DNA of 64,000 bases from an uncultured Lachnospiraceae bacterium (GCA_944381635.1 CALWLY010000002.1:186001-250000), one strand, 5' to 3'. Counted from the first letter of the stretch, positions 1 to 9,317 are shown. Notes: generated by a model not told the origin, from the sequence alone. A program made the numbers and translations.

Positions 1-824
1 CCATTTCGAAAGCAATTTCCAGGCTGGAGCAAAATCTGGAGACCACTCTTTTTATCCGCTCTTCCCGGGGGGTGCGTCTGACAGACGCAGGTGAAATCCT
101 TTTCCGTCAGGTAGAAAGTGCCTTTTTATCCATCAGCCAGGGCGAGGAGCAGCTGAAAAAGATTCAAAAACTAGGCATCGGGCATCTATCCATCGGGGCC
201 AGCGCCACTCTGTGCAAATACATTCTACTTCCTGTCATGCAGAAATTTATCCAGGAAAATCCTCACATTCAAATTTCCATTTCCTGTCAGTCCACCTGGC
301 AGACTATGGAAGCTTTGGAAAACGGGACCGTGGATCTTGGGCTTATAGGCGAAAATGACCAGATGGAAAAGTTTCTTTTCCACCCGGTCACAGAAATCGA
401 GGATATTTTTGTCACTACCAGAAGTTATCTGGATCACCTGAAAGAACGTCTGCCGCAAAATACACGGCTCTCCAGCAAAGCGGTCATAAATGCATCCACT
501 CTGATGCTTTTAAACAAAGGGAACATTACCAGACAGTACGTGGATAAATATCTTTCCCTGGAAAATCTTACTGCCTCCCGGATGGTGGAAGTAACTTCTC
601 TTGATCTGCTCATTGAGTTTGCCAAAATCGATCTGGGCATCGCCTGTGTCATAAAAAATTTCGTCCGCAATGAACTGGCTGACGGGCGGCTGGTACAGCT
701 GAAAATGCCCGTGTCCATTCCAAAGCGGACGGTAGGTTTCGCTTACTCAAAACAATCTGTCAATCTTCCTGCGGTTGAGAAATTTCTTTCTTTTTACCGG
801 CACGAGAACACAGAAGAAACATGA
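1..824 (+). CDS. LysR-family transcriptional regulator, 5' end outside the window
   Basis: The reading frame is open from base 3, so the gene starts upstream of the window. The first visible residues (ISKAISRLEQNLETTLFIRS, then SRGVRLTDAGE) are the recognition helix and wing of the LysR winged helix-turn-helix. The GTG at 72 lies inside this domain and is not a start. The rest (about residues 60-270 of the visible part) is the periplasmic-binding-protein-like effector domain, with the usual AVxSGxLxIG-like opening seen here as LGIGHLSIGAS. The family senses small molecules, often regulating a divergent neighbour, but the target is out of view. Its last 65 bases overlap the 3' end of lgt on the other strand. 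The effector cannot be inferred. Confidence 0.93.
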   Translation, partial: ISKAISRLEQNLETTLFIRSSRGVRLTDAGEILFRQVESAFLSISQGEEQLKKIQKLGIGHLSIGASATLCKYILLPVMQKFIQENPHIQISISCQSTWQTMEALENGTVDLGLIGENDQMEKFLFHPVTEIEDIFVTTRSYLDHLKERLPQNTRLSSKAVINASTLMLLNKGNITRQYVDKYLSLENLTASRMVEVTSLDLLIEFAKIDLGIACVIKNFVRNELADGRLVQLKMPVSIPKRTVGFAYSKQSVNLPAVEKFLSFYRHENTEET

Positions 825-1554
825 TCGCACCTGCAAGGAAAATAAAAATCGAAATAAACTGGGATGTGGAAAGTGTTCCTACACTTCCGCGAATCAGATC
901 GCCGCGGAAGAATTCCAGAATAAAACGTCCGATACTGTAGAAGATCAGATAGCAGGCGGCCAACTGGCCGTCTGATTTTAATTTTCTGGATAAAAGCATC
1001 AGCAGTCCAAAGTGCAGAAAATCCAGTACGCTGGAAATCAGCTGTGTAGGCAGAAGCGGAACACCAGCCGGTGCAAATCCGTTTCCTTCAGGAAATACCA
1101 CGGCAATCGGGCAGCTATCTTCTACCTGCATGCCATAACAGCAGCCTGCCAGATGACAGCCGATACGCCCGAAGCCCTGAGCCAGTGCCAGTGCAGGAAC
1201 TACCAGATCAAAAAGTTTCAGGAACGGAAGTTTCTTGATCTGGCAGAAAATCCATGCTCCCAAAATTCCTCCTATAATTCCTCCGTATACAACAAAACCG
1301 TTGGCCATACTGTCCCAGAATATTTCCGGATTCTGTATGATATCACCGAAACGGGTAATCAGATACAAGAGTTTGGCGCCTAAAAATCCGCCTGCCACCG
1401 CCCAGATGGCAAGAGAGAAAATCTTCTCATAATCCATTCCTCTCTTTTTGGCGCGATATTCCGTCATATAGTAAGCAGCCAGAACTCCTATCGCTATCAT
1501 CAATCCATATCCGTGCACATCAAAAGGCCCGATACTGAATAATATATTTTTCAT
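760..1554 (-). CDS. lgt: Prolipoprotein diacylglyceryl transferase (Lgt)
   Basis: Transfers diacylglycerol from phosphatidylglycerol to the lipobox cysteine of prolipoproteins, the first step of lipoprotein maturation in the cytoplasmic membrane. At 264 aa it has family length and about seven hydrophobic segments. Visible signatures are the N-terminal DVHGYGLM segment (His and Tyr of the active region), AGGFLGAKLLY, YGGIIGG and the Lgt signature GRIGCHLAGCCYG near residues 130-142. The ATG is preceded by GGAGG with good spacing. Its substrates in this window would include the small lipoprotein at 8811, ApbE at 32349 and the OadG-like protein at 60173. The 3' end overlaps the LysR gene tail to tail. 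Confidence 0.96.
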   Translation of the reverse strand: MKNILFSIGPFDVHGYGLMIAIGVLAAYYMTEYRAKKRGMDYEKIFSLAIWAVAGGFLGAKLLYLITRFGDIIQNPEIFWDSMANGFVVYGGIIGGILGAWIFCQIKKLPFLKLFDLVVPALALAQGFGRIGCHLAGCCYGMQVEDSCPIAVVFPEGNGFAPAGVPLLPTQLISSVLDFLHFGLLMLLSRKLKSDGQLAACYLIFYSIGRFILEFFRGDLIRGSVGTLSTSQFISIFIFLAGAIMFLLCSRAGKKKEISQPQED

Positions 1555-1738
1555 CAGATGTCCTCCAATCTTTTTTGCATTCTTTGCGCAGAAAAATCAA
1601 CCACAGTTTTTCCCAAGCAAAGCCATCGCTTCCCCATTATACAAAAATGCCGGACCGTGTGCAACCTGTTCTGGTATTTCTTTAGAGATTCTTTATCTTA
1701 TCGTATCCTTTTTCTTATGATAATTTTGTTTTTGTACT

Positions 1739-1769
1739 AGAAAAGGCGCATGAGGAATGCGCCTTTTCT
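1739..1769 (-). terminator. Intrinsic terminator after ilvC
   Basis: A perfect 13-bp stem (AGAAAAGGCGCAT with its complement) and a 5-base loop, ending in a T-rich run on the minus strand, 22 bases after the ilvC stop. It could also stop plus-strand transcripts. Confidence 0.85.
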
Positions 1770-1791
1770 AACTTTATGTTTAGGATTATTT

Positions 1792-2928
<1,137 letters not shown>

Positions 2929-2943
2929 CTAAGAGCTAACTTT

Positions 2944-3444
2944 TTAATCCAGACATACAATGTTTTCTGTTCCGCGGCTCAGTCCGGCAATTCCGGTCCT
3001 TGCCAGTTCAAGAATCTCATAGCCTTCCAGCAATGACAGGAAAGCTTCGATCTTATTCTGATCTCCCGTCATCTCTACAATCAGACTTTCCGAAGCCACA
3101 TCAATAATCTTAGCCCGGAAAATATTAGCCAGAGCAATAATTCCTTCTCTGTTCTGAGCGTTGGCGCGGATTTTTATCAGTGCCAGCTCCCGGTAAACAC
3201 TGCCTTCCGGTTTCAATTCACGAATATCGCGCACATCCACCAGCTTCCCAACCTGCTTCTCAATCTGCTCAAGAATTTCATCATCTCCGCTTGCCACAAT
3301 GGTAATTCTTGTATAGCGGGGATCTGCTGTGACACCGGCTGTAATACTTTCGATATTATAACCCCGTCTGGAAAACAGACCGGAAATTCTGCTGAGGACA
3401 CCAGATGTATTGTCTACCATCAACTGAAAAACTTTCTTCTGCAT
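2944..3444 (-). CDS. ilvN: Acetolactate synthase regulatory (small) subunit, second copy
   Basis: A 166-aa IlvN/IlvH-type protein: an N-terminal ACT domain (residues 3-75, opening with FQLMVDNTSGVLSRISGLFSRRGYNIESI) and the C-terminal small-subunit domain. ACT dimers bind valine and set feedback inhibition of the catalytic subunit IlvB. It lies 175 bp after another small-subunit gene (3620-4129) from which it is clearly diverged, so this is not a recent duplication. It matches the canonical IlvH pattern somewhat better than its neighbour, for example the ending VEMTGDQNKIEAFLSLLEGYEILELARTGIAGLSRG. It has its own sigma-A promoter and probably forms a unit with ilvC. Confidence 0.93.
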   Translation of the reverse strand: MQKKVFQLMVDNTSGVLSRISGLFSRRGYNIESITAGVTADPRYTRITIVASGDDEILEQIEKQVGKLVDVRDIRELKPEGSVYRELALIKIRANAQNREGIIALANIFRAKIIDVASESLIVEMTGDQNKIEAFLSLLEGYEILELARTGIAGLSRGTENIVCLD

Positions 3445-3492
3445 CTTTGTTTTCCCCCGTTCGCTTCTATGTTTCCGCTGTTATTGAAACTA

Positions 3493-3521
3493 ATTCTAGC
3501 AACAATTATTCTCATTGTCAA
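3493..3521 (-). promoter_or_regulatory. Sigma-A promoter for ilvN(second copy)-ilvC
   Basis: On the minus strand TTGACA, a 17-base spacer and TAGAAT, 49 bases upstream of the ATG of the second small-subunit gene. Only one base departs from consensus, so ilvN-ilvC should be transcribed independently of the upstream genes. Confidence 0.8.
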
Positions 3522-3527
3522 CGTATG

Positions 3528-3561
3528 ATACCAGGGTATGAAACCCATAACTGAAAGTTAT
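3528..3561. promoter_or_regulatory. Two small palindromes upstream of the internal ilv promoter
   Basis: ATACC-AG-GGTAT (3528-3539) and ATAAC-N5-GTTAT (3547-3561) lie directly upstream of the -35 box. The second fits the T-N11-A pattern of LysR-type binding sites. Position suggests an activator site; the protein that binds is unknown. Confidence 0.45.
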
Positions 3562-3619
3562 AAAAGGATTGTCAGTTCTATTTCTGCGTTATGGAACATC
3601 CCTGCTGATCTGCCTCAAA

Positions 3620-4129
3620 TTATGCCTCGTGTTTTGACTGCTGCTTTTCAGCATCGGTGCATTTTGGCAGCGCCACAGTTCCCGTCCTGGCCACTTCCAC
3701 GATGCTGATGGAATTTAACATCTTTATCAGAAGTTTGATTTTTTCGGGAACATCGCACATCTGTATCATCATCTGAGATTTGCTCATATCTACGATCTCA
3801 GCTTTCAGAATATTACAGATTTCCATAATATCCTTGCGGTTGTTCCGATTGTATTTTACTTTTAAAAGCATCAGTTCCCGGCTGACGCTCATAGCCTCAT
3901 CAAAGGTTTTTACCTTGATGACATCCAGTTTTTTATTCAGCTGCTTTTCAATCTGCTCGATGGTTCTCTGATCTCCGCTGCTGACAATAGTCATACAGGA
4001 AACTTCCGGATCGTCCGTCTCCCCCACCACAAGGCTGTTGATGTTAAAGCATCTTCTGGAAAACAGTCCTGCCACCTTGCACAAAACACCCGAGTGGTTT
4101 TCCACCAGAACCGAATATATTTTCTTCAT
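3620..4129 (-). CDS. ilvN: Acetolactate synthase regulatory (small) subunit, first copy
   Basis: 169-aa ACT-domain protein (KIYSVLVENHSGVLCKVAGL at the start) placed 33 bases after ilvB, the normal position for the partner of the catalytic subunit. The C-terminal domain is shorter and more basic than in the second copy, ending in a polar tail (CTDAEKQQSKHEA). Known small subunits activate IlvB and confer valine inhibition. The ACT residues that bind valine cannot be judged reliably by eye, so whether both copies respond to the same amino acid is open. The start has a GGAGG site. Close spacing supports cotranscription with ilvB. Confidence 0.92.
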   Translation of the reverse strand: MKKIYSVLVENHSGVLCKVAGLFSRRCFNINSLVVGETDDPEVSCMTIVSSGDQRTIEQIEKQLNKKLDVIKVKTFDEAMSVSRELMLLKVKYNRNNRKDIMEICNILKAEIVDMSKSQMMIQMCDVPEKIKLLIKMLNSISIVEVARTGTVALPKCTDAEKQQSKHEA

Positions 4130-4162
4130 ATGAAGTCCTCCTTCCCCTTGTGTCTTCTCCGC

Positions 4163-5779
4163 CTATTTCACCAGTTCCATAGGATCGATCAGGCATTCCA
4201 TCAGTATAGATTCCTCTTTCTCCAAAAATCTGTCAATAGCCTGGTCCGCCTCCGACATATTATGAACTCTCAAAAAAGGAATTCCATAGGCAGCTGCCAG
4301 TTTCTCCAAATCCGGACCTCCGGAAAGGTCAACGACAGAGTAACGGTCATGGTAAGTATAATGCTGATACTCCCGCACCATTCCCAGAACCGTATTTTTC
4401 AATACAACGATTTTTACCGGCACTTTATACTGATTCATGGTGGCCAGTTCCATCATGGACATCTGAAAAGATCCGTCTCCGCACACCGCAATAACCTGTC
4501 TGTCTTTGTTTCCCAGTTTTGCACCCATGGCCGCCGGAATGGAGTATCCCATTGTCCCCATTCCTCCGGTTGTGAGAAAACGTCCTTTTTTCACGATATG
4601 ATTTGCACAGGACCAAATCTGATTTTGTCCTACATCTGCCACATAGATGGCATCTTCCTGCATTTTCTCGGAAAGTTTATGGATAAATGCCGCCGGATTG
4701 ACATACTCCGGATTGGATTCTTTTTCCGTTTTCATGGTCTGTCTGTATCCGTTCAGCTTGCTTACCCACTTTTCATCGCTGCACTGGATATCCTGCTCCA
4801 GAAGTTCTGCAAAAATATGTTTGGCATCCCCTACCAGAGGAATCGTAGGTCCTGCATTTTTCCCTATTTCCGCAGGATCCACATCCATATGTACCAGAAC
4901 TTTTCCTCTTGTGATTAAATCCGGCTGGTTTACAGCTCTGTCCGCCACTCTGGCGCCTACCATGATCAAAAGATCCGATTCGTTCATAGCCCTGTTTGCG
5001 CATGGTTTCCCGTTATTTCCCACCATGCCGAAATACATGGGATGTTCTGTGGGCATAGCGCCTATTCCCATCATGGTAGACACAACCGGAATCTGATATT
5101 TTTCAGCGAACTCTCTTAACAAAAGCTCCGCACCGCTTAAAAGAATTCCGCCGCCCACACAGATAATCGGTCTCTGAGATTTTTTGATTTCCGCTACCAC
5201 CTTGCGGATCTGTGCGCCATTTCCCTTTACCGTGGGTTTATAGGTTCTCATGTTGATACTTTCCGGATATTCAAAACGGGTCACGGTCTGATTTTGGATG
5301 TCCACAGGGATGTCAATAAGAACAGGTCCTTTTCGTCCGGTGCCTGCAATATAAAAGGCCTCTTTAAACACTCTTGGAATATCGTCGGCGTTTTTCACGA
5401 GATAGCTATACTTTACAAAGGATTCCACCGCCCCGGTAATATCCGCTTCCTGAAAAACGTCGCTTCCCAAAAGTTCGCTGTTTACCTGTCCTGTAATGCA
5501 TACCAGAGGAATACTGTCTGCAAATGCAGTGGCTATACCGGTGATCAGATTGGTTGCGCCGGGACCGGAAGTTACCGCACAGACTCCTGTCTTTCCTGTC
5601 ACTCTTGCCATACCGCTTGCCGCATGCGCAGCATTCTGTTCTGTGCGGACCAGAATACTTTGGATATCGGAATCCAATATACTATTATAAAAAGGACATA
5701 TCGCCACCCCGGGATAGCCAAATATTGTTGTAACGCCTTCTTTTTCCAGACATTTCACCATTGCCTGCGCACCATTCAT
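4163..5779 (-). CDS. ilvB: Acetolactate synthase large (catalytic) subunit
   Basis: Thiamine-diphosphate enzyme joining two pyruvates, or pyruvate and 2-oxobutyrate, in branched-chain amino acid synthesis. 538 aa, at the short end for biosynthetic AHAS (usually 550-600). Domain order is N-terminal TPP-binding Pyr domain with catalytic Glu in VRTEQNAAHAASG (about residue 47), central domain with the FAD/nucleotide region (about 190-320), and C-terminal PP domain with GDGSFQMSMMELATMNQY (about 430), the Mg-TPP motif. The association with ilvN genes and ilvC argues for the biosynthetic AHAS rather than catabolic AlsS. A 24-bp interrupted palindrome built from GAATTC blocks (5815-5838) separates it from metH. 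Confidence 0.95.
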   Translation of the reverse strand: MNGAQAMVKCLEKEGVTTIFGYPGVAICPFYNSILDSDIQSILVRTEQNAAHAASGMARVTGKTGVCAVTSGPGATNLITGIATAFADSIPLVCITGQVNSELLGSDVFQEADITGAVESFVKYSYLVKNADDIPRVFKEAFYIAGTGRKGPVLIDIPVDIQNQTVTRFEYPESINMRTYKPTVKGNGAQIRKVVAEIKKSQRPIICVGGGILLSGAELLLREFAEKYQIPVVSTMMGIGAMPTEHPMYFGMVGNNGKPCANRAMNESDLLIMVGARVADRAVNQPDLITRGKVLVHMDVDPAEIGKNAGPTIPLVGDAKHIFAELLEQDIQCSDEKWVSKLNGYRQTMKTEKESNPEYVNPAAFIHKLSEKMQEDAIYVADVGQNQIWSCANHIVKKGRFLTTGGMGTMGYSIPAAMGAKLGNKDRQVIAVCGDGSFQMSMMELATMNQYKVPVKIVVLKNTVLGMVREYQHYTYHDRYSVVDLSGGPDLEKLAAAYGIPFLRVHNMSEADQAIDRFLEKEESILMECLIDPMELVK

Positions 5780-5838
5780 AATCTATCTTCCTCCCATCCT
5801 TTATTCTCCCTTTTAGAATTCAGGAATTCCCGAATTCT

Positions 5839-8304
5839 TCAGCTGCGGCCTGTCAGACGCTGTGCCAGTTTTACTGCCTCAGCCGCATCTGCCGAGTATC
5901 CGTCCGCTCCAATTTCATCTGCATATTCCTGCGTGATGACAGCACCGCCAATCATAATCTTGGCCCTGCAGTTTCTCTCCTTTGCATAGCTGACAACGTT
6001 TCTCATCTGCTGCATAGTAGTTGTCATCAGAGCAGAAAGCGCAATAATCTCTGCTTTATGATCCAGGGCTGTTTCCACAATTTTTTCTTTGGAAACATCC
6101 TTCCCAAGATCAATGACTTGGAAGCCATAATTTTTCAGCATAAGAGCCACCAGATTTTTCCCGATATCGTGAATATCGCCTTCCACAGTAGCAATGACTA
6201 CCACCGGCATGTCCTTCTGTCCGTCTCCCTGCTTTAAAAGCGGTTCCAGTATACCGATTGCCAGTTTCATAGACTCCGCGCTGGCAATCAGCTGCGGAAG
6301 AAAATAAATGTCTTTATCAAACAGTTCTCCCACTTCATTGATCGCGCTAAGGAGCTGATCATCCAAAAGTTCTCTGGCCGTATTTCCGCAATGAAGCGCT
6401 TCTTTTGTCAATTCTTCAATTCCCTTGCGGTTGCCTTTTAAAACCGCTTCTCTCACCTTTAGAGCGCTCTGCGTTTTCTCATCAGAGACGGTATTTTCCT
6501 CTTTCTTTGCTTCCTCCTTTTTTGCAGGTTCTGAAAGCTTAAGATTTCCCTCTCTTTTTTCCTTTATGCTGTTGCTGTATCCGATATAACGGATGTCGCT
6601 GTTTTCTTTTTTCAAAAGCAGGTCCGATGCAAAGGCAGCGCTTACCAGCAGTTCCTGAGACGGATTGGCAATCGCCATCGTAAGACCGGACTGAATTGCC
6701 ATAGTTAAAAACGCGGTGTTTACCTGTCCTCTTTCCGGAAGACCGAAAGATATGTTGGAAAGACCGCAGGTAGTGGCCAGCCCCAGCTGTTTGCAGTAAC
6801 GAATCGTTTCCAAAGCTTCCAGCGCCGCATTGGGATTTGCTCCCACGGTTGTCACGAGACCATCCACCACAATATCTTCTTTTGTCAGCCCGCACTCAAA
6901 GGCTCTCTGCATGATTTTATCAATGATTTCTTTCTTCTCCTGCAGGTTCCCCGGAAGCCCTTCGTCCGAAAGAGGAAGGAGAATAAACATAGCTCCATAC
7001 TTTTTGGCAATGGGTATCAGTTTTTCAAATTTTTCTTTCTCACAGGATATAGAATTGATCAGCGCCCTTCCCGGATATCGGCGAAGAGCAGCTTCCAGAA
7101 CATCGATGTGACTGGAATCGATAGAAAGGGGAAGAGATGTCACTCCTGAAATTTCTTCCAGCGCCTGAAGCATCATCTGTTTCTCATCAATACCGTTCAT
7201 CCCCAGATTTACATCCAAAATAGAAGCTCCCTTTTCTTCCTGTTCCTCTGCAAACTGCAGAACCATATCCAGGGAGCCGTTTCGCAGTTCTTCCTGCAGC
7301 TTCTTCTTTCCGGTAGGATTGATTCGCTCTCCCACAATCAGAAACGGATCGTTGAGACCAAAAGCGACCGTTTTTCTTTCTGAAGTAAGAAATCTTTTGC
7401 TGCTTTTCTGTCTCTGTACAGGCTTTTGTGTCTGCACTGTCTCTTTCAGTCTGCGGATATGGTCCGGCGTTGTGCCGCAGCATCCGCCGAGAATGGAAGC
7501 CCCCGCCTCCACAAGCAGTTTGATTTCTTCCGCAAACTCCTCCGGGTTCATATCATACACAGTATGACCATTCTCATCCAAAGACGGAAGTCCTGCATTC
7601 GGTTTGGCGATTATGGGAATTTCTGTCACATCTGCCATGCTTCTGATAACCTCCGCCATCTTGGCAGGGCCTGTGGAGCAGTTAGCACCTATGGCATCTG
7701 CGCCAAGGCTTTCCAGAACCACAGCTGCAGTCCTGGCGTCTGTTCCGAATAAAGTTCTTCCGTCACTTTCAAAAGTCATGGTAACGATTACAGGCATCGT
7801 GGGCACTGTTTCCTTTGCAGCGATCAAAGCTGCCCTGGTTTCCTGAAGGCTCATCATGGTTTCCACCACAAGCAAATCCACGCCTGCCTCTGCCAGATAA
7901 GAAATCTGCTCTTTATATATGTCTACCAGCGTCTCAAAATCCATCGTTCCTATGGGAGAAAGCTGCTCTCCTGTCATGGTGATGTCTCCGGCCACCAGTC
8001 CGTCTTCGCCTGCCGCTTCCCTGGAGATGGCCACTAATGTATGATTCAGTTCCCGGATGGAATCCTCCATCCCGTACTCTCTCAGTTTCACACGGTTGGC
8101 AGAAAAAGTAGGTGCGTATACAACCTGGCTTCCTGCTTTCCGATATTCTCTCTGTAATTGAATTAAAACTTCTCTATTTTCTGTAATCCACTTTTCCGGA
8201 CATACGCCCGTTGGCATGCCGCATTTCTGCAGATTGGAGCCGGTCGCACCGTCCAGAAAAAGAAATTTCTGATGTGTAAGCTGTCTGAATTCCTGTTTCG
8301 TCAT
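5839..8304 (-). CDS. metH: Cobalamin-dependent methionine synthase lacking the reactivation domain
   Basis: Transfers methyl from 5-methyltetrahydrofolate via cobalamin to homocysteine. About 821 aa against about 1,200 for full MetH. Domains in order: homocysteine-binding barrel (1-290) with the zinc ligands in IGANCSTGP and LGGCCGTTP; pterin-binding barrel (about 320-570, opening KTVAFGLNDPFLIVGERINPTGKK); a Lys/Glu-rich linker; cobalamin cap and B12-binding domain (about 620-820) with the axial-ligand motif DIHDIGKN. The protein stops right after the B12 domain, so the AdoMet activation domain is absent and must be supplied by another protein or be unnecessary. I chose the ATG (MTKQEF) over the GTG seven codons upstream because an AGGGAG lies before it; this is not secure. 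It sits 59 bp upstream of ilvB on the same strand. Confidence 0.93.
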   Translation of the reverse strand: MTKQEFRQLTHQKFLFLDGATGSNLQKCGMPTGVCPEKWITENREVLIQLQREYRKAGSQVVYAPTFSANRVKLREYGMEDSIRELNHTLVAISREAAGEDGLVAGDITMTGEQLSPIGTMDFETLVDIYKEQISYLAEAGVDLLVVETMMSLQETRAALIAAKETVPTMPVIVTMTFESDGRTLFGTDARTAAVVLESLGADAIGANCSTGPAKMAEVIRSMADVTEIPIIAKPNAGLPSLDENGHTVYDMNPEEFAEEIKLLVEAGASILGGCCGTTPDHIRRLKETVQTQKPVQRQKSSKRFLTSERKTVAFGLNDPFLIVGERINPTGKKKLQEELRNGSLDMVLQFAEEQEEKGASILDVNLGMNGIDEKQMMLQALEEISGVTSLPLSIDSSHIDVLEAALRRYPGRALINSISCEKEKFEKLIPIAKKYGAMFILLPLSDEGLPGNLQEKKEIIDKIMQRAFECGLTKEDIVVDGLVTTVGANPNAALEALETIRYCKQLGLATTCGLSNISFGLPERGQVNTAFLTMAIQSGLTMAIANPSQELLVSAAFASDLLLKKENSDIRYIGYSNSIKEKREGNLKLSEPAKKEEAKKEENTVSDEKTQSALKVREAVLKGNRKGIEELTKEALHCGNTARELLDDQLLSAINEVGELFDKDIYFLPQLIASAESMKLAIGILEPLLKQGDGQKDMPVVVIATVEGDIHDIGKNLVALMLKNYGFQVIDLGKDVSKEKIVETALDHKAEIIALSALMTTTMQQMRNVVSYAKERNCRAKIMIGGAVITQEYADEIGADGYSADAAEAVKLAQRLTGRS

Positions 8305-8349
8305 TCCCTGTTTTGCTCCCTTCACACTTCTTTTTGTAAAGATTTATTC

Positions 8350-8358
8350 ATTTTAGCA
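8350..8358 (-). promoter_or_regulatory. Possible extended -10 promoter for metH
   Basis: TGC-TAAAAT on the minus strand, about 45 bases before the metH start; there is no good -35 box. If correct, the hairpin just upstream (8379-8406) is outside the metH transcript. Confidence 0.4.
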
Positions 8359-8378
8359 CATTACTGTGGAAAAAGAAA

Positions 8379-8406
8379 GAGCCTGGGTCAAATTCTGCCC
8401 GGGCTC
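8379..8406 (-). terminator. Orphan intrinsic terminator upstream of metH
   Basis: A 9-bp stem (GAGCCCGGG paired with CCCAGGCTC, one wobble) followed on the minus strand by TTTCTTTTT. No protein gene on the minus strand ends here, since the next genes to the right run the other way. It may end a small RNA started near 8572, or attenuate metH if transcription begins further upstream. Confidence 0.6.
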
Positions 8407-8578
8407 CAATAGAAATGCAAGGAAGATGTGTTCTCAAATCATGATGCAGGAAACAATTTTTTGCCCCTGATACCAAGTGATTTCATAAAAAAATTTTGTG
8501 TTTCTATAGATTATCCTTCTTTTTTATCCTTTCGGCACAAAAAAAGTTTCATTTTTATGAGATTATTTCAGAAAATAT

Positions 8579-8607
8579 ATTTTATGTAACGTTTCGGAGT
8601 ATGGAAA
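8579..8607 (-). promoter_or_regulatory. Candidate promoter of a small RNA in the metH upstream region
   Basis: TTTCCA, 17 bases, TAAAAT on the minus strand. A transcript from here would be about 190-200 nt and end at the terminator at 8379. The 8408-8578 stretch is AT-rich with no ORF and no riboswitch or T-box signature that I recognise. Confidence 0.35.
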
Positions 8608-8706
8608 TTGTTCTCTCCATCTGTTTGCAGAAACTAAAGGAACTCAGGCTGCATACACCATGAAATCCTGCTGTTAAAATAAAATATCCCGTTTCTTTTC
8701 CTTTTC

Positions 8707-8735
8707 TTGATTTCACAGGCAATCTGTGGTAAATT
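8707..8735 (+). promoter_or_regulatory. Sigma-A promoter for the small lipoprotein, with an inverted repeat in the spacer
   Basis: TTGATT, 17 bases, TAAATT, 75 bases upstream of the TTG start at 8811. The spacer holds CACAG-N5-CTGTG (8714-8728), placed where a repressor would block RNA polymerase. Confidence 0.6.
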
Positions 8736-8810
8736 GTCTCATAGGAATTTAGCGGACTGCACAGAATTCACAAGGAAATTTCTCAATCCGCAGCAAACGG
8801 AGGTATTACT

Positions 8811-9317
8811 TTGAAGATAAAATTTTTAGCTCTTCCACTGCTTGCATCTTCTCTCTTTTTTGCAGGCTGCGGCAAAGATAAAGAACTTGAGGCATTTCAC
8901 GACGATATGGCGAATTTCTGCACACAGATTCAGCAGTCTGCTGCTGCACTGAACGCAATCGATCCTGCTTCTGAAAATGCCGTAGATGAGATGCTCAGTC
9001 AGCTGGATACCATTTCTTCTCAATTTGAAGAACTGGCGGCTATAGAGGTTCCCAAACAGTTCTCCAGTGTGGAAGATCTGGCAGATGAAGCCAGCGATTA
9101 TATGAATCAGGCGGCTGCTACCTATCAGGAAGCTTTTGCCAACGATTCCTATGATTCTTCCATAGGCTCCACGGCTTTCGAATATTATTCCCGCGCCATG
9201 AAACGTCTCGAATATATTTCCGAGCTTCTTCAGGGGCAGATTCCCGAGGATGACTCTGTTACCGTTGTCACCGAAGAGGAACCTTCCTGGGGATTGGAGG
9301 AAACTCAGGAGCAGTAA
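8811..9317 (+). CDS. Small secreted lipoprotein of unknown function
   Basis: 168 aa with a lipoprotein signal: MKIKFLALPLLASSLFFAGCGKD, with lipobox FAGC and Cys at about residue 20. The mature part is acidic, predicted mostly helical, and rich in Ala, Glu, Asp and Tyr (for example YMNQAAATYQEAFANDSYDSS and YYSRAMKRLEYISELLQ). This suggests an extracytoplasmic helical bundle. It starts at TTG, chosen because GGAGG stands 8 bases before it and the signal peptide begins there. It is a single-gene unit with its own promoter and a shared bidirectional terminator. I do not recognise a family beyond this description. Confidence 0.85.
   Translation: MKIKFLALPLLASSLFFAGCGKDKELEAFHDDMANFCTQIQQSAAALNAIDPASENAVDEMLSQLDTISSQFEELAAIEVPKQFSSVEDLADEASDYMNQAAATYQEAFANDSYDSSIGSTAFEYYSRAMKRLEYISELLQGQIPEDDSVTVVTEEEPSWGLEETQEQ

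Noticed and set aside
4094-4918. 274-codon plus-strand ORF antisense to ilvB
   Set aside because: It is a frame shadow of ilvB with His/Phe/Cys-rich translation and no ribosome site.
8408-8760. SAM riboswitch, T-box or cobalamin riboswitch in front of metH
   Set aside because: None of the conserved cores was found on either strand, although a terminator-like hairpin is present.
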